This document shows positions 6,517 through 8,055 of a DNA stretch of 8,055 bases, one piece after another. The notes beneath the pieces were generated by a model that searched no databases, had not been told where the DNA came from, and saw only the letters and a list, made by a program, of their open reading frames with translations. Numbering within the stretch: the stretch's first letter is position 1; each line of letters begins with the position of its first letter. The DNA lies in NCBI GenBank assembly GCA_030648825.1, contig JAUSGU010000017.1, positions 1 through 8,055 of the forward strand. The letters are read 5' to 3'. The position numbers and the translations under genes are program-made. This DNA is from a bacterium (lineage in GTDB: Bacteria; Patescibacteriota; Minisyncoccia; Phycocordibacterales; UBA6065).

Positions 6517-6583
6517 TGGGCAGTCCTGGAAAGACTGTGTGCCGGAAACGGCACCGAGAGTTCGAATCTCTCATCCTCCGCCA
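6494..6583 (+). tRNA. tRNA-Ser (anticodon GGA), CCA encoded
   Basis: A full 90-base class II tRNA can be folded. Acceptor GGAGGGT (6494-6500) pairs with ATCCTCC (6573-6579), with one G-T wobble. The D-stem is CCA/TGG (6503-6505 with 6517-6519). The anticodon stem CAGTC/GACTG encloses loop CTGGAAA with GGA at 6528-6530, reading UCC/UCU. The long variable arm GTGCCG-GAAA-CGGCAC (6539-6554) is typical of serine tRNAs. The T-stem GAGAG/CTCTC encloses TTCGAAT. The discriminator is G (6580), as SerRS expects, and CCA is at 6581-6583. It overlaps the end of the LAGLIDADG gene by 23 bases. No separate promoter is convincing. Confidence 0.97.
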
Positions 6584-6589
6584 ATGATC

Positions 6590-6613
6590 TGTACCCCATA
6601 AAGTGGACACGGT
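6590..6613 (+). repeat. IS left terminal inverted repeat
   Basis: TGTACCCCAT followed by 14 further bases matches the inverted right end at 19 of 24 positions (mismatches at 11, 12, 16, 21 and 22). Confidence 0.85.
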
Positions 6614-6627
6614 ACATTGATTTCTTT

Positions 6628-6636
6628 TGTTAGAAT
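6628..6636 (+). promoter_or_regulatory. Candidate extended -10 promoter for the transposase genes
   Basis: TG-T-TAGAAT matches an extended -10 box (five of six in the hexamer). RNA would start near 6643, giving about 15 bases before the orfA ATG. It lies inside the IS, just after the left inverted repeat. Confidence 0.4.
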
Positions 6637-6657
6637 TTAACAATTAACAAAAGAACT

Positions 6658-7113
6658 ATGAGAACAATATTTTCCAAGGAAGAGATCGCCGAATTCAAGC
6701 GGCATCCATGCGTCTTTCACGTGAGCGAAAGATCCATCCATTACACCTATGAATTCAAGAAGCGTGCGTTGGAGATGCACTCGAAAGGCGTGAGTCCAAA
6801 AGAAATTTGGATACGCGCGGGATTCAATCTGAATATATGGAAGAAAAACTACGCGTACAGCACAGTCAAAGACTGGGAACGGATGGTGAAAAAGAGTGGT
6901 GTTGATTCGCTTGCGAACCTGGGAGGGATTCAATACGACAGAGGACGAAAAAACAAAAAGGAATTAATCAAAGTTGAATCAGACAAGGTGAAACGTTTAG
7001 AACTAGAGGTTAAATATCTCCAGGCGGAGAACGATTTTTTAGCCAAACTCCGGGCCAAAAGAGCGGAGTCAAACTCAGGCCGTGCGAGAAATACCAAGTC
7101 ATTAGAAAGTTAA
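6658..7113 (+). CDS. IS3-family transposase OrfA (DNA-binding part)
   Basis: OrfA supplies the helix-turn-helix that binds the IS ends and regulates transposition. In this 151-residue product, residues 29-77 (from TYEFKKRALEMHSKG through STVKDWERMVKK) fit the two-helix Tnp_1/HTH region. Residues 107-135 form a leucine-zipper-like coiled coil (VESDKVKRLELEVKYLQAEN and onward) of the kind that lets OrfA and OrfAB multimerise. The first 28 residues are an extension I do not recognise. ATG 6658 has only an A/G-rich stretch upstream. A slippery TTTTTTA at 7035-7041 lets ribosomes shift to the orfB frame; those that do not shift stop at 7113 (TAA). Confidence 0.85.
   Translation: MRTIFSKEEIAEFKRHPCVFHVSERSIHYTYEFKKRALEMHSKGVSPKEIWIRAGFNLNIWKKNYAYSTVKDWERMVKKSGVDSLANLGGIQYDRGRKNKKELIKVESDKVKRLELEVKYLQAENDFLAKLRAKRAESNSGRARNTKSLES
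7035..7081 (+). promoter_or_regulatory. Programmed -1 ribosomal frameshift signal making OrfAB transposase
   Basis: The slippery heptamer T-TTT-TTA (7035-7041) is in the orfA phase. After a 5-base spacer, ACTCCG (7047-7052) pairs with CGGAGT (7064-7069). GGCC in the loop (7053-7056) could pair with GGCC at 7078-7081 to form a pseudoknot. The -1 frame is open from the site through the orfB start at 7122 with no stop, so a fused OrfAB of about 434 residues ending at 7958 is predicted. Confidence 0.8.
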
Positions 7114-7121
7114 GTGACGAC

Positions 7122-7958
7122 GTGAAGATGCTCTGCGATCTGGCAAACCCCTCCAGAAGCGGATACTACAAATGGCTATCGCGCGCAGAAGCACCCGACA
7201 AGGACCACTCTGACTATCTTAAAGTGAAAGAAGTGTTTGACCGGGGCAAGTCCAAATACGGCTGGAGAAACATCAAAATGAGGCTTCCAGACATGAACCA
7301 CAAGAAGATTCAAAGAATCATGAGAAAGTATGGACTAGTCGCGCAAGTGAGGAGAAGAAACCCGTACAAGCAAATCATGAAAAAGAGCTTAGAGCACAGG
7401 ATATTCCCCAACAAGCTCGCGAGGAATTTCCAACAGGACGTTCCTTCCAAGGTTTTATGCACCGACATCACATACATTCCATTTCGCAGCCGCTTCGTAT
7501 ATTTGTCCGTGATCAAGGATATCGCGACCGCCGAATGCCTCGCTTGGAATGTCTCGATGTACATGGAAATGGCCCTGGTTACAGGAACGATCGACAAGCT
7601 CAAGCTCGATTCGTATGAAAACATCATGATCCATTCCGACCAGGGATTTCACTACACCAATCCAGCATATATCAATTTAGTACGAGAACTGAAGATGATA
7701 CAGTCCATGTCGGGCAAAGGAAAATGCATCGACAACGCGCCGATCGAGTCATTCTTCGGGCACATGAAAGACGAACTCGATTACCAGTCTTGCCAATCAT
7801 TCGAAGAGCTGCGTTTGGCGATCGAAGAATATATGAGATACTACAATCACGAAAGAAAGCAATGGACCAGGAACAAAATGACCCCGGTCGAGTACAGAAA
7901 TCACCTCATTTCTGAATCCGAAAAGATGTGGGTTGTGGGTTCCAACAATGTCTACTAA
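7122..7958 (+). CDS. IS3-family transposase OrfB (integrase catalytic core, DDE)
   Basis: OrfB carries the rve/DDE catalytic domain that cuts and joins the IS ends. The 278 residues start with the HTH_21-like lead (NPSRSGYYKWL, 9-19; YGWRNIKMRL, 46-55; KIQRIMRKYGL, 62-72). The triad is D115 (CTDITYI), D173 (HSDQG) and E209 (APIESFFG), with exactly 35 residues between the last two. The C-terminal YYNHERKQWTRNKMTPVEYR (240-259) is the usual IS3 signature and points to the IS150 group. GTG 7122 is the only reasonable independent start; the true product is more likely OrfAB by frameshift, since the frame is open upstream with family-like residues (EKYQVIRKLSDDV). The stop lies inside the right inverted repeat. 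Confidence 0.93.
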   Translation: MKMLCDLANPSRSGYYKWLSRAEAPDKDHSDYLKVKEVFDRGKSKYGWRNIKMRLPDMNHKKIQRIMRKYGLVAQVRRRNPYKQIMKKSLEHRIFPNKLARNFQQDVPSKVLCTDITYIPFRSRFVYLSVIKDIATAECLAWNVSMYMEMALVTGTIDKLKLDSYENIMIHSDQGFHYTNPAYINLVRELKMIQSMSGKGKCIDNAPIESFFGHMKDELDYQSCQSFEELRLAIEEYMRYYNHERKQWTRNKMTPVEYRNHLISESEKMWVVGSNNVY

Positions 7959-7968
7959 ATGGGGTACA
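7945..7968 (-). repeat. IS right terminal inverted repeat
   Basis: Read on the minus strand it begins TGTACCCCAT, matching the left end at 19 of 24 positions. It includes the orfB stop codon. Confidence 0.85.
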
Positions 7969-7981
7969 CATCACAGAATCC

Positions 7982-8012
7982 AAAAGAAAAGCCCGTGCTG
8001 GAAAGCACGGGC
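7982..8012 (-). terminator. Intrinsic terminator for a minus-strand gene beyond the right edge
   Basis: GCCCGTGCT (7991-7999) and AGCACGGGC (8004-8012) make a perfect 9-bp stem with a GGAA loop on the plus strand (TTCC on the minus). On the minus strand it is followed by TTTTCTTTT (7990-7982), a proper U-run; on the plus strand the following bases are not T-rich. So it mainly ends RNA coming from the right. The remaining bases to 8055 are too short to assign a gene. Confidence 0.75.
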
Positions 8013-8055
8013 AGAAAATCCTCTCTGATAATAATTCAGTCACGAGCGAAGGCTT

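Larger units (their letters stand above)
6590..7968 (+). mobile_element. IS3-family (IS150-like) insertion sequence, apparently intact
   Basis: The element of about 1379 bp has TGTA...TACA ends, 19/24 terminal inverted repeats, orfA and orfB in overlapping phases (-1), a slippery frameshift site, and a complete DDE triad. Flanks are GATC (6586-6589) and CATC (7969-7972), an imperfect 4-base duplication at best (ATC shared). Codons ending in C or G are commoner than in the neighbouring genes, which suggests acquisition from elsewhere. It inserted six bases past the tRNA-Ser CCA. All parts needed for transposition appear present, so it may be active. Confidence 0.92.

Noticed and set aside
6508..6517. 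Similarity of the tRNA D-loop GGTCTAAT to GGTCTAGT at 5786-5793 as a target-site duplication flanking the LAGLIDADG gene
   Set aside because: Only 7 of 8 bases match and the upstream copy is part of an inverted repeat; this length is expected by chance.
5839..6583. Group I intron or intein containing the LAGLIDADG gene
   Set aside because: The tRNA folds completely without interruption, no exteins flank the ORF, and the ORF has its own promoter and start codon.
6637..6933. Minus-strand open frame across the IS start
   Set aside because: It is antisense to orfA, with no motif, and is explained as a shadow of the transposase gene.
8013..8055. C-terminal end of a minus-strand gene
   Set aside because: Two frames reach TGA (8042-8040 or 8038-8036), but 43 bases are too few to choose or identify a product; only the terminator is annotated.

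Overview
The window looks like chromosome from a Candidate Phyla Radiation (Patescibacteria, Parcubacteria-like) bacterium. This rests on gene content and style: compact moderately AT-rich DNA, an RNase J with an Arg/Gly-rich N-terminal extension, an orphan membrane-anchored family 5 solute-binding protein, a LemA-TPM gene pair, a free-standing LAGLIDADG protein, and few Shine-Dalgarno sites. TGA acts as a normal stop (3457-3459), so the TGA-as-glycine code of Gracilibacteria/Absconditabacteria does not apply. Lineage is an inference; no rRNA gene is present.

Left third, minus strand (1-3134): secG is followed by a solute-binding protein gene and then RNase J, which runs off the left edge. 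Gaps are 38-39 bp, so this is probably one transcript started at a TTGACA/TAGGCT promoter whose predicted start lies at the secG ATG. A second promoter candidate sits just before RNase J. The genes join protein export, peptide/solute capture and RNA turnover in one unit.

Middle (3178-5782), plus strand: a 76-residue orphan gene with its own promoter and a strong intrinsic terminator; a CDP-alcohol phosphatidyltransferase (phospholipid head-group transfer); lemA; and a TPM-domain membrane protein with a glycine-rich tail. A large nested palindrome (4772-4885) lies in the first part of the TPM reading frame, before the signal peptide.

Right third (5785-8055): a two-motif LAGLIDADG homing-endonuclease-like gene whose last codons and stop lie inside a complete tRNA-Ser(GGA) gene. 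Six bases after the tRNA CCA lies an intact-looking IS3-family (IS150-like) insertion sequence of about 1.38 kb, with 19/24 terminal inverted repeats, orfA and orfB, and a textbook -1 frameshift signal. A terminator hairpin facing left near the right edge points to a minus-strand gene outside the window.

Recurring themes are promoters whose -10 box ends only 6-7 bases before the start codon (secG, lemA, the LAGLIDADG gene), which predicts leaderless mRNAs, and mobile DNA clustered around the tRNA-Ser gene.
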